18,500 bases of DNA from Monoraphidium neglectum (lineage: Eukaryota > Chlorophyta > Chlorophyceae > Sphaeropleales > Selenastraceae): NCBI RefSeq assembly GCF_000611645.1, contig NW_014012863.1, positions 1 to 18,500 on the forward strand, written 5' to 3'. The notes beneath the pieces were generated by a model. The model was not told the origin of the DNA. It ran no database searches and was given only the letters and a program-made list of their open reading frames with translations. The position numbers were made by a program, and so were the translations under genes. Each line of letters begins with the position of its first letter. Positions within the stretch are counted from its first letter, which is position 1. Below are positions 1 to 9,489 of this stretch, piece by piece.

Positions 1-3000
1 TCGCGCTGGAGGTGCGCGGAGGCCGCGCGCGCGGGCTCGGGCCCCCTCCATGGGGCCCTCGTTGTGGGCCGCCTGGGTGCTCCATCGGAGCTGTGCAGCC
101 TGCACTGCTGCTTGGATGCCTGGGGGCGCGCTTTGATGCGTCCTCAGGTCCACAGCACAGCCCAGGTTCATGATTGTACTGGACGGTGGGGTTCGAGCCC
201 AACCCCGTCCGAGGGCCTCGCGCGAGAGGGCCTTTGCGCCCCGCCCACCGCGCGCCCCGCCGCCCCTCCCCGCAGGCCGCGGAGAATGCGGGGCAGCACG
301 CGCTCTTCATCAAGCTGTCCAACAACATGGGGGCCGTGCTCAAGCGGATGGAGAGCCACGAGGAGGTGCGGCCGCCACCCTGCTGCCCTCTCCCCCCCCC
401 CCTCCCGGGGGTTCATTCTGCACCAGCGGCGAGGCGTGGGCCCGGCGGCTCTCTGGCGTGTCGGGGTGGCTCCACAGCGCAGCAGGGCTCGCGTCGTCGC
501 AGCTCAGGGCCTCTCCCGCATGCGCTCGATCCAGCGCGGCCCCCTTGCCTGCGGGGTCGCGCTGCCCGAGTTGCTTGCAAGACCCATGTGATGCCCAAGG
601 CGCAACGCAGCTGCGTGAAGAAGCGGCAATCGCGCCCCTTCCTGTGCGTGTCCAGGGCAAGGAGCTGCACTCGCGCGCCCTGGGTATGGCCCTGGAGCAC
701 TTTGGCCCCGCCCACCCCACCGCCACGCTGGCCAGGTGCGGGGCAGGATAAACAGGCGCACTGAGGGCCGGGGGTAGTGGTGGTGGTGGTGGTGATGGTG
801 ATGGTGATGGTGGGGGTGGTGGTGTCCCTCCACCAAGCCGAGGCGTCTGCATAACCTGTCTTCTTCCACACTTACTGCATTTGCGTACAGTATGTAAGAT
901 TCTCTTGCATTCATCGCCTAGGCCACCTGTCCCAGATGCAGACCACCTCCTCCCCTCCTGCTCTACCTCTCCCTTTCTCTTCCCTCGCTCACCCTCTTCC
1001 TCCACCAAACCTGCCTTGTCATGTCGCGCCAAAAAGCTGACATATAATACCCTACACACGTACGCATCCGGCCACAGGGGCAACTTGGTGGAGTCGCTGG
1101 ACCAGCTAGGCGACAGAGAAGCTGCCAGGAAGCTGCTGACCGATGCAATTGACGAGCTCAAGGGCATTGCAGCAGAGAAGGAGGCGGAGGAGGCGGCCGG
1201 CACCGCGGTAAAGCCGGACGAGGACGATGAGGTGAGGCCGCAGTCTGATCTGATGCGACCTGATCTGACGTGATCTGATCAGCTCCGCATTCCCTTGCCT
1301 TGGAACCCGGCAGACTGCCCTGGGGCTGTGGGAGGCGGGACAGGATGAGGGCTGCCTGGACCCGGCCGATGCAGTGCGGCTGCTGGGACAAGCCTCGAGC
1401 AACCGGCACTCGGCTGGTGACGGCCCTTCAAACCGCTGCCAGGGGCGCATCTTAGCGCCCACCGCCCGGCGCCCGCTGCATGCTGCGCGCGGCTCGCGCG
1501 CGCAGCTCGCGGTGCAGGTGCACGTTGACGCGTCGAAGGCGCGCCAGTCGATGCTGCGCGCCTGCATGGACCTGGGGCGGCTGGAGATGAAGGCGCAGGA
1601 CTTTGGGGCGGCCAAGGCGGTGCTGTTCGGGGCGCTGGAGGTGGCGAAGGACAAGGAGGGCGCCGACTCGGAGGCAACAGGTGCGCGCGGCTGCCTGCCT
1701 GCATCTGGGTTGCCTGCCTGCGTGTGCGGTAGTCCGAGCTTGTGTGATTCTTGTGTGGCCTCTGTTGGGTTGGCACAGGGCAGAGCGCAATAGTTCCATC
1801 AGGGAGTCTGCACTCCACAACAGCATACGTTGCCATCACAGTTGGGCCGTATGCTTGGACGAGCTGTGCCGTCGCTTCCGCTGGGTCCAATCGGTCCTCA
1901 CCAATGCAGCCCCGTTGCCTGGCCCCCAAAGCAAACCTGGAACTTGCCGCCCCCCCCTTACCCCCACGCGCGCCCGTTCAGCTGCCATCATGGCCGCGCT
2001 GGCCTCCAGCCACCGCCAGGCGGGCGAGCTGGCTGAGGCTGCTGAGCTGTACGGCCAGCTGTACGCCATCAACGAGCAGCACAGCGGGACCGCCAACCAG
2101 AGCTCGGTGCGTAATCGTGTGTGTGCATATGTGCGTTTGTGTTTGTGTCGTTGGCTGTGTGGGTAGGTGTACATGGTTGTGGGTGTATGTGCATGTGTGT
2201 GTGTGTATGTGTGTGTATGTGTGTGTGTGTGTGCGTGTGCTAGCTTGTGTGCAAGTGTGTTTGTGCATGAGAGCTTGTGTGCGTGCGCGTGTGCGGGGCT
2301 CAATTGTTCCGTTTGTTGCATGGACCTACACCGCCTCGCCCTGACGGCTGGATGGACGGGTCGAGGGGAATACACATGACTGCCAGGGCCCGCGTTTTTG
2401 TAGCACAGCTGGCAAGGCGCTTGCGCCGCTCCCCTCTCGCGCCGCCACGCGCCTCTTTCATCGCCAGCGCCAGCGCCTCTTGAAGCTGCGGCCGACGCCT
2501 TCTCGAGCGGCAGGGCTGTGCCCCCTGCGAAGCTGCAGGCGCAACATCACACGTCGTCAACCCCTGCGCCCGCCCTGCACTCTCTCCCAAACAAAACCCC
2601 CAAACCCCGCAGGTCATGCTGGCGCGCACGCTCTCCGACGTGTGCGAGGGCCAGGGCGACTTTGCCGCGGCCGCGTCCTGGGCGGAGAAGGCGCTGGCGG
2701 GCATGCAGGGTGTGGTGGGCGTGAAGGTGCACCCCCTGCTCAAGGCGTTCTTCGACGCGGTGGCAGACCTCAAGACCAAAGCGGGTGCGTATGAGGGTGT
2801 GGGCGGCAGCACGGCGGCAGCTTGCACGCGCGGTGGTGCAGCGCGTGGGCGGGCGCGCGTGCCGAGGGACATCGTGTTGCGGGGCGGCACAAGGCTTAGC
2901 GCACACGGGTTGGCTTGTCCCCTTGGTACCCAGAGGGGGTTGGCTACAGGAGGGACACGGCGCTCTCAATGACTGATGGCTTGCGCGTGCTGCGCGCGGC

Positions 3001-3246
3001 GTGCTCTCACAGGAAGTGTCTCATACTTATTGCTTTGTTTCCCTGGGCTGCCCCTGCAACTGTTGCCCGCACCCCTGCTGCACCGCAGGCGACACCGAGG
3101 GCGCAGAGGAGGTGCAGCAGGCCTGGGCCAAGGGCATGGCGCAGCTGCAGCAGCAGGCGGGAGGCCGTGGCGGCAGGGGCGGCCGCGGCTCAGGGGCGGG
3201 CGGCGGCGGCAGGGGCGGCCGTGGCGGGCGGAGGGGCGGCCGTTGA
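1..3246 (+). CDS. TPR (kinesin-light-chain-like) protein with RGG tail, 5' partial
   Basis: The 3' part of a spliced gene. Exons: <1-10, 276-365, 656-735, 1078-1231, 1314-1373 plus 1518-1680 (or 1314-1680 unspliced), 1982-2106, 2613-2784, 3089-3246; stop TGA 3244-3246. All joins are GT-AG and in phase. The product has helix pairs of the TPR type. One repeat lies across the 656-735/1078-1231 junction (HPTATLARGNLVESLDQLGD, resembling the kinesin-light-chain TPR), with more in 1518-1680, 1982-2106 and 2613-2784. TPRs are protein-binding scaffolds; the partner is unknown. After an acidic patch (KPDEDDE) and a Q-rich stretch, the C-terminus is an Arg/Gly tail with repeated RGG, as seen in RNA-binding or arginine-methylated proteins. 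The start codon is outside the window. The exon at 1314-1373 is doubtful, because an intron 1232-1517 would also keep frame. Family call is firm; cellular role is not known. Confidence 0.85.
774..823 (+). repeat. (GGT)n/(GAT) trinucleotide microsatellite in intron
   Basis: Repeated GGT/GTG triplets interrupted by GAT, lying within the intron 736-1077 of the TPR gene. It is non-coding in the spliced model. The opposite strand reads as a His-rich open frame, which is a shadow of the repeat. Confidence 0.85.
2107..2612 (+). repeat. GT-rich intron with (GT)n microsatellite
   Basis: The longest intron of the TPR gene (506 nt; donor GTGCGT, acceptor CCGCAG). Its first half is dominated by alternating purine-pyrimidine GT with occasional AT or GC steps. 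The purest (GT)n run is about 2194-2240, and related sequence spans roughly 2107-2300. Such tracts can form Z-DNA and vary in length. No coding potential was seen. Confidence 0.85.
3157..3243 (+). other. RGG-box coding segment
   Basis: The last 29 codons of the TPR gene encode almost only Gly and Arg, with several RGG tripeptides and one Ser/Ala interruption, ending RRGGR then TGA. RGG boxes typically bind RNA or are targets of arginine methyltransferases. The tract is in frame with the upstream TPR exon through a clean CAG acceptor at 3086-3088. Confidence 0.8.
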
Positions 3247-3617
3247 TGCGCCCGTAGCCGCGCCGCGCTGACGCGCCGAGCTTGCTGGCCCGCCATCGCG
3301 GGCGGCCGGGCCCTGGTGGGCGGCAGTGATGGCACTCTCAGAGCAGGTTTTTATGGCGTCGGCGACTCGCGGGCGTCATGGCAGGGGAGAGGGCTTTTGG
3401 GGGTCTGAGCACACCAAGTCTCGAAGACCTGGGCATACATTTCGTTGCGCCGCCGTGTTTCATGTGCTGATCACACCACACGCTCCTCGCCGCGGAGAAT
3501 TGCACATGGGCGCTATCGGGCGCCGCTGCGCGCAACTCGCGAGCTGGTCTCCAGGCTGCTGCTATCGTGGATTGATTGTATACTCGCGTGCGCTGATTAC
3601 GGTAGGTTGAGTGCAAC

Positions 3618-3658
3618 TGTAATCACTCGTCTCAAACCCCCTCCTTTGAGTGATTACA
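3618..3658. terminator. Inverted repeat carrying facing TGTAA poly(A) signals
   Basis: TGTAATCACTC at 3618-3628 is the exact reverse complement of GAGTGATTACA at 3648-3658, an 11-bp perfect inverted repeat with a 19-nt spacer. A second nested pairing is possible (CTCAAA 3631-3636 with TTTGAG 3645-3650). The left arm begins with TGTAA on the plus strand and the right arm with TGTAA on the minus strand. TGTAA is the known chlorophyte polyadenylation signal. One element could therefore end both convergent transcripts, giving 3' UTRs of roughly 390 nt (+) and 390 nt (-). Use as a shared terminator is inferred. Confidence 0.6.
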
Positions 3659-3963
3659 TCCGTTTCCCTTGCAGGTGCATTGGGTATGAACGTCCGTTTG
3701 CATGTGTTTGAGACCAGCAGATGCTATCGCCGCGATGCAGTCATGGCAGTGCTGTGCATATTTTGTTCAGTACTGGTGTGCAGGCCGTGCAGGCAAAGGG
3801 GATTGCGGCAGTGATCGTTTTCGACAGCAAACAGCTCAGCAACTGCCAGCGACGTCATAAAAGCAGCCCGACGCGATCAATACCTTGGCTGCAGCCCCAG
3901 CGCACACTCCACGCCTGGCCGGCACGGCGGCAGGCCCGGCGCCACCCACCCACGACTCCACGG

Positions 3964-4001
3964 GCAGATTGGGCCGCCGCCGACGCAGATTGGGCCGCCG
4001 C
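3964..4001. repeat. Two-copy direct repeat, 21-nt period
   Basis: The 17-nt unit GCAGATTGGGCCGCCGC occurs at 3964-3980 and again at 3985-4001, separated by CGAC. It lies in the 3' UTR just downstream of the minus-strand stop at 4034. Probably a small slippage duplication. Confidence 0.85.
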
Positions 4002-4033
4002 GACGCGCCATGGCGACGCCAAGCGGTTCCAGG

Positions 4034-5730
4034 TCACGCCGCGCCCGCCACCGGCGCGTCGTCCCCCTCCTCCTCCTCCAGTGCCGCCAGCTCAGCCTCC
4101 ACCTCAGCCAGGGCGGCCTCATCCAAGTCCACGTCGTCGTCACCCAGATCACGCACCTGTCGTTATTTCAAATCCAGCGCGTGAGGGAGACAGCGTGGGT
4201 CACGGTGGATGTGTTTTGACGCGCGCGCTGGTGCGAGGACGCGGCGCGTGCGCATGCAGAGATACGCATGTGCGGCCGAAGACAGCAGCGGCGACGCATC
4301 CAGCGGGCCGGGCGGTGGGGGTGCGCAAATTGTTGAGCGGCGCATTCGTTTGAAAGCTGCAAAAATGCACACCCAGGACATATGCGGCGCAAAGAGTTGA
4401 CGCATACTCACGTCGATGTCATCTACTGGCACCGCCACCTGCGGCCGCGCCGCTGCCGCCGCTGCCTGGGGCGCCTTGGGGCCGCCTTGCGCCACCGCAG
4501 GCTTGGCGGGGGCCGCCGGGCGGCGGGGCGGCGGCGGGGGGACGTCCTCAACTTCCATTGCCGCCATCTCTGCGTCCATGGCCGCCATCTCTGGTGTCGG
4601 TTGGTTTGGCGGTTGTGGGGTGGTTGAGGTGGGTTGGGGATGACGACAGGTGGCGAGCCTTGCGTGTAGATTCAACCCTGGGAAGAGCAATGCAACATCC
4701 CAAAACGTGCTGTATCAACAAGCAATATCAGGCCCACAGCCGACCCCACACACCGCCGTGTCCGTCCAAAAGCCACCCATAGCCGCTGCGGGCGCAGCCG
4801 CTTTGACCGGTTTGACCGCGCACCCGCGTCGAAGGCATCCAGCTCAGCGTCGAGCCCCTTGGCTCCAGGCTTCTGCGCCGAGCTGCCCGTCTGGGCGCCC
4901 TCCTGGCCGGCGCCGCGCTTCCGCCACCAAAGGGCAAAGCCCGCTGCGGCGGCCGCAACGCCCGCGAGAACCACCAGCGCGTACACGGTGCTGCCGCCGC
5001 CGCCGCCTCCTGAAGCCTGCCTCGGCCTCTGCGCCTCCTCAGGACCGTCCGCATCCCCGTCTTCGCTTTCAGGCTTGCGCCGCTTCTCCCTCTTTCCTCG
5101 TTTCGGAGTTTCATGGGTTGTTTTGCTGGGCTCGCCGACTGGCGCAGCCGCGTCAGGCTGCTGCGCCTCCCGCGCCGCGAGCTGCTTGGGGCCAAGCGGC
5201 GGCTGCTGGCGCGGCGGCGGCGCTGGCTGCTGCAGGGAGGCGGGCTGCCGGGGAGGAGGGTCGTACTGCAGCGAGGGCTGGTCGTACTGCTGCTGCGGCT
5301 GCTGCTCGGCAGGCTGCTGGTACAGATGCTCCAAGGGGGCCGCAGGGGCGGCGCCAGCGGCGAACAGGTTGACTGCCGCTGGGGCAGCATCCCGGGGATT
5401 GGTCGGGTTGACCAGGAAGAGGCTCCCTGCGCCTGGCACCTCCTCGTGCTGCGAGCGGGGGTTGCCAGGCTCGTCGTGATCCTGCTGCTGCTGCTGCTGC
5501 GCTGCCGCGGCCTCACCGCGGCGCCTGAAAGAATCGGACGCGCCTGACAGCCAGCGGCGAAGTGAGGGCGTCGGGTGCAGCTCGGCGGAGCTGCTGCGAA
5601 GCGCCTCAGGTGTCACGGCGTCGAGGCTCGACGTTGGCGAGGACCTGGCGTCAACGCCCGGAGGTGAGAAGCCCGGGAACCCGATATCCCCTTCGTCCTG
5701 GGGCTGCTGCGGCGGCTCTGCACCGTCCAT
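4034..5730 (-). CDS. Single-pass membrane protein with acidic heptad-repeat tail
   Basis: Three exons on the minus strand: 5730-4824, 4590-4412, 4156-4034 (TGA 4036-4034), giving 402 residues. Introns start GTGCGC and GTGAGT, end CAG, and all phases agree. The ATG at 5730 is the first in frame. Residues 1-245 are a low-complexity Pro/Gln/Ser/Ala region with a six-Gln run and a basic KRGKREKRRK patch near 210-219. A Gly run then leads into one hydrophobic segment at about 247-267, followed by WWRKRG. The rest is Ala/Pro-rich and acidic. Near 298-318 lie three consecutive heptads, DAELDAF, DAEMAAM, DAEMAAM, with the second heptad interrupted by the first splice junction. The end is Glu/Asp-rich (AEVEAELAALEEEE), likely short helices. 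Positive residues flank the membrane segment on both sides, so orientation is unclear. No family recognised. It is convergent with the TPR gene and divergent from the mitochondrial-protein gene. Confidence 0.72.
5482..5500 (-). repeat. (CTG)n = polyGln tract in membrane-protein gene
   Basis: CTG triplets on the plus strand encode a run of six Gln after four Ala in the N-terminal disordered part of the minus-strand gene. Coding microsatellite, likely variable in length between strains. Confidence 0.8.
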
Positions 5731-6165
5731 GCTGTGCGTTCTTGAACTCACAGCAGTGCTACGAGAGCGACTTCGGGATCAGCAACTCATAAAGATGGAT
5801 CCAAGTACATTCAAAAAAGAACTCAACTATGATGGCAATGACAGCATGGAATCGCTGCGCGGGTGGGAAATCCCGAGATCAGACGTTAGCGTTCAGATCG
5901 ACTTTTGTATAGATGCTATGTATGCATATATGCACATATTCTTGATCGCGTCTCATTTACATTGCAGTGGCCTCGCTGTGAGGCATTTGTCACCCGCCTG
6001 CAGGCCAACTTGATCCCGTATCACTCGAGGTCCTGGTTAATCAACGCCGATCATACGTATTTTTGATGATGACAGTGACATTGTGGTGAAGCTGCTTGCT
6101 CGAGCGCTCGTGACCACGCCCGCCATCATCATCGTCAAACTGCCCGCTCGACACGAGATAGAACC
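5731..6165. promoter_or_regulatory. Divergent (bidirectional) promoter region
   Basis: About 435 bp separate the ATG of the minus-strand membrane protein (5730) from the ATG of the plus-strand mitochondrial protein (6166). This must hold both 5' UTRs and promoters. An AT-rich core at about 5903-5945 includes TTTTGTATAG and the 12-bp perfect palindrome TGCATATATGCA at 5923-5934, which could serve as a TATA element in either direction. No coding potential was seen. The promoter role is inferred from gene layout and base composition. Confidence 0.55.
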
Positions 6166-8686
6166 ATGAGGCGCTCTCTGGCGGGCCTCGCCCGCCGAAT
6201 CGGACGCGTCCAGCAGGGCAACAGCTGCAGCGCCAGCGCCACACTTGCGGGACCTGCTGCGCTGACAGTGCGTGAGGCGCCCACCTCCACATCCGCCTCC
6301 GCCATCGCAGCCGCGTCCGCCGCTTGCGCCGCGCCGGCCCCCGCATTCGGCGCCGCGCGGTGGTGGTCATCCGCGGGCGACGCAGGCGGCGAGGGCAGCG
6401 GGCAGCGCCGCGGCAAGTGTGCTGAAGGGCGGGCTTCGCCGGACGACGAGCCGCAGCTCTTCATCCGCCAGCTGCAGGAGGTGCGGGCCTTGATGGGTTG
6501 CTGAAGGGAAAAGGTCCGTGTAAAACGCCTGTACGCGGCGGAGCGGCTGCGGGTGCTTCGGGTCGCTCTGCTTGACACCACGTCTCCTCCACCCAGCTGC
6601 CACCGCTCACAAGCCACTTGCACGCGCGTGCCTGATGATTGGCGGGCTACACCCAGCAGTCAACGCTCCTCTAAGCGATTGTGCCCACGGTCTCCCCCTC
6701 CATGACACAAAAACAAATCTGCCGCACTGCCAGGCTGGGGAGCAGGGCGATCTTGCGCGGGTGTTTGACCTGGTTGAGGGGCGCGGCGAGGACATTGACG
6801 AGGAGGGCGTGGAGGTGGCGCTGGCACAGGTGGGCAGTGCAAACCGTCCTTCTACTCAATGACTCTTTCTCATTATCATGCTCATTGCTCACTGCTCAAT
6901 GCGTGCTCGTGCGGCCAAGTAGAGCAGCGTTGAGTCATGGGCTCACCCCCCACAGGCGCTTGCGCTCCTTTCGCTTGCTGGCTGCCCTTCTACGTGCTTT
7001 CCTTGGACGTCACATCGAACCCCCCTGTTTCAAGCAGCCTCGTAATGCAGCTGCACGTCTGTCCCCACTTCGGCGCGGCCGTGCAACTGCGCTGTGCTCC
7101 TGCATCCTCACTCCCGTGCTCACCTGCATCGACGCGCTCCCACACACCGGCCTCGTTTGTCGGCGCGCCAGGTGGCGCACTGCTCCCAGCTCATGAAGCT
7201 GGTGGGCGACCAGCTGGAGAGCGAGGTGCATCACAAGCAGACGTTCCAGACCCTCGTCGGTGCGGGCGAAAGCAGCGCGGCAGCATTGCGCATGGAGGTC
7301 GCAGCGGGCATGGCAACCTGCTGCGGCCACCAGCAAATTATTCAAGTGCACCTGAGCGGCCATCCGACCGAGCGAATGCCAGGTTTCTGCCAGTCAATTG
7401 CCCAACGGATTGTCAAGGCACCTGCAACCCTGTCAACCCTGTTGCATCGCAGACATGGCGGCCCATGGTGCAAAGCGCTTCAGCGCGCCGGCCAAGGTGC
7501 GGGCAAATAGTCACGTGGACACGCCGGGGCTTTCTGGAGCACTACAATAGCGCTCTCTGCGAGAGCAATGCAGGCGCATGGGTGGTTAGGTCGCCACTGC
7601 CTTGAAGTCTCCCTGCAAGCTCGCGTGCGCGGCCTGGCAAGCCTGCGCTGCAACTGACCCCACGCACACATACACATGTGGAATGAGTTCACACAACTCA
7701 CATGTGCGCGCACATTCCGCACACTCCGTGCACAATCAAATAGACAAGCACTCAGGCACGCATACACATACACGCCCGCACGCACGCTCACGCCGCAGGC
7801 ACGCATCGTGTCTCTCCTGGGCGGGCAGCTCAAGTGGCGCGATGAGGTGGCGCTGGACGAGCTCGGCCGCTCCCTGATGGCGGGGGTGCAGGACCTGGGA
7901 CCCACCCACCTGAGCCTGCTGGTGCGTGCCCCTGTGCCTGGCCCCCAGTCAGGCGTGCATGCGCCCGTGCGTGGGGCATCAGGACATGCATCCCCGATGA
8001 TACAGAGCATCCCGCACGCGCCTGCAGGCGCCCCGGCAGCTTGCCTTCTCGCCGGCGCTGGCGCGGCCTGCGAGCGTTCGTGGTCTAATCGCCTCCCCTG
8101 CTCTCGCCGGTGGACCCATCGGCGGCAGGTGGGCGGCCTGGCGGCCGCGGGCCACTCCCCGGGCGTGCTGCTGCTGGACGCCGTGAGGGACCGCATCAGA
8201 GAGCTTGGGCCTTCAGAGGTCCCCGCGCAGCAGGTGCGGGCGCTCGCGAGAGAGCACCGGGCCGCACCTGTGCGTTCGGCCGGCGGCGGCTGCGCGGCTC
8301 CTGTGCCGGACCGCATCTTGTGTGCAGGGGTGAGGTGCGCTGCGCGCCCCAGGTACGCTTGCAGGGATACCAGCTGAACCAGGCAAAGGTTTTGACAGGT
8401 GTGAGTGGCGATGCCTGGACAGTGGGGGGAGAGGGCAGGGGCTGCAGGTCAGGAATGCCGTCAGAATCCACTTCGCCTGTGACTCTGACATACCTCTGTT
8501 CTGCCCCCATGCGATTGTCCAAACACTCAACCCGGGACGTCCGTCACCAAGGCTGACCGCATCGACGAGGCGCTGCGTAAGCTGGGCCATCCAGGGCTGG
8601 CTGGGGAGGAGGAGGGCGGCGCGCCGTCCAACCCTCCGGCGCAGCATCAGCCAGACCGTGCGCAGAGTGGCGCGGACTATGTCTGA
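6166..8686 (+). CDS. Mitochondrial helical-repeat protein (FASTK/RAP/OPR-like)
   Basis: Eight exons: 6166-6480, 6734-6829, 7172-7259, 7453-7496, 7799-7921, 8129-8233, 8365-8400, 8552-8686 (TGA 8684-8686); 942 nt, 313 residues, all phases agree. The N-terminus is Arg/Ser/Ala-rich with no early acidic residues (MRRSLAGLARRIGRVQQ), and a RWWSS motif near 65-69 resembles a presequence cleavage site, so mitochondrial (less likely plastid) import is predicted. Residues about 95-290 are consecutive amphipathic helices; one stretch (LGRSLMAGVQDLGPTHLSLL then VGGLAAAGHSPGVLLLDAV) has the Leu/Ala spacing of FASTK, RAP and OPR proteins, which bind organellar RNA. No C-terminal RAP domain is visible. The C-terminus is short, acidic and Pro/Gln-rich. 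Exons 4 (44 nt) and 7 (36 nt) are tiny, and the last acceptor (CCAAG) is weak, so the 3' end is the least certain part. Family assignment is tentative. Confidence 0.75.
7664..7798 (+). repeat. CA-rich simple sequence in intron
   Basis: The second half of intron 7497-7798 of the mitochondrial-protein gene is rich in CACA, ACAC and CACG steps, an irregular dinucleotide tract ending directly at the CGCCGCAG acceptor. No coding potential in the spliced model. Confidence 0.6.
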
Positions 8687-9489
8687 TCGGGCACTAGGGT
8701 ACCGATGCAGATGTTTGACGATCGAGAAGAGAGGCATCAAAGAGGTTTGAGCAGTGGCGGGAGTTGGCGCTTGGTCCAAATGTTACTTTGTCACCCACTT
8801 ATCAAAGGTTGCAGAGACGGCCACACGCCGCGCAGATATGCAAGCGCTGCTGAGCAAGCTTTGCGAGCAGCTGTTTCTTTTGAGCTCTGCCGGTTGATTT
8901 CCCTGGCGGGTTTTGGGCCACCCCTCTTGGCATACATGCAAAGTTGAATGCAGGGCCCATGTATTGGCTTGCAGAGATGTTTCTTCGGCACTTACTGCTG
9001 TAGTGGCACCATATATCATGCACACGCGGCACCGTTTTTGTGTAAAATTGCATGCTATTGATTGGCTCTGTTCGGTCACAATTTTGTATGAGTTGCCGGC
9101 GCAGGCTTGGGATATGCATATCAGGTTGCACCTCATGCGAAAGCCACTGATGGCTGTCAGCACGCATGTGACCTGACCTGAAGGAGTTGTACACTCATGA
9201 GATGCCTTAGCTTGCATAAGTTCCTCACACATCCATGCAGATCAAGGTGAAGCATGTCCCACTTGGTCTGCCTGCCCTTCGGCTGGCTGCCATCCTGGAA
9301 GCTGCTGTACGAAACCGACTCGACCTGGTTGGGATGATGTGCAGGGCGCATCTCCCCCACAGTGTATATACGGTGCGCTTTTCCTGTATCGTCTGCTTCT
9401 TCAACCTTGTACGCCCCACCTAGAACGAACCCCAGATCGCACTCAACAGCCCTGTTGAAGCCCTCACAGCTCAACGCAGCAGCAGCACG
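8687..9489. other. 3' UTR of mitochondrial-protein gene and promoter of V-ATPase gene
   Basis: About 800 bp of lower GC between two plus-strand genes. A TGTAA at 9041-9045, about 355 nt after the upstream stop, is the best poly(A) signal seen. The rest should be the upstream region of the V-ATPase gene. A 149-codon minus-strand open frame here lacks GC-rich third positions and any recognisable motif, so I do not call it a gene. Confidence 0.65.
9363..9370 (+). promoter_or_regulatory. TATA-like box upstream of V-ATPase subunit c
   Basis: TGTATATA lies 120 nt upstream of the ATG at 9490. A start site about 30 nt downstream would give a 5' UTR of roughly 90-95 nt, with no ATG seen between about 9395 and the start codon. 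The role is inferred from position and sequence only. Confidence 0.45.

Larger units (their letters stand above)
3247..4033. other. Intergenic region between convergent genes (3' UTRs)
   Basis: About 790 bp between the stop of the TPR gene (+) and the stop of the membrane-protein gene (-). It should contain both 3' UTRs. It holds facing poly(A) signals in an inverted repeat (3618-3658) and a two-copy direct repeat (3964-4001). No open frame here shows the codon bias of the neighbouring exons. Confidence 0.75.

Noticed and set aside
188..206. GGTTCGAGCCC-like sequence resembling a tRNA T-arm
   Set aside because: It forms a simple GGGGTT/AACCCC hairpin; no matching acceptor stem, anticodon arm or D-arm in the flanks, and it lies in an intron of the TPR gene.
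504..914. Minus-strand open frame with a long His tract
   Set aside because: The His run is only the complement of the (GGT)n microsatellite in an intron.
5743..5751. GTG start 21 nt upstream of the membrane-protein ATG
   Set aside because: Nuclear genes start at ATG; the in-frame ATG at 5730 is preferred.
8783..9232. 149-codon minus-strand open frame
   Set aside because: No GC-rich third positions, no recognisable motif, starts from a non-ATG or weak context and lies in the UTR/promoter interval.
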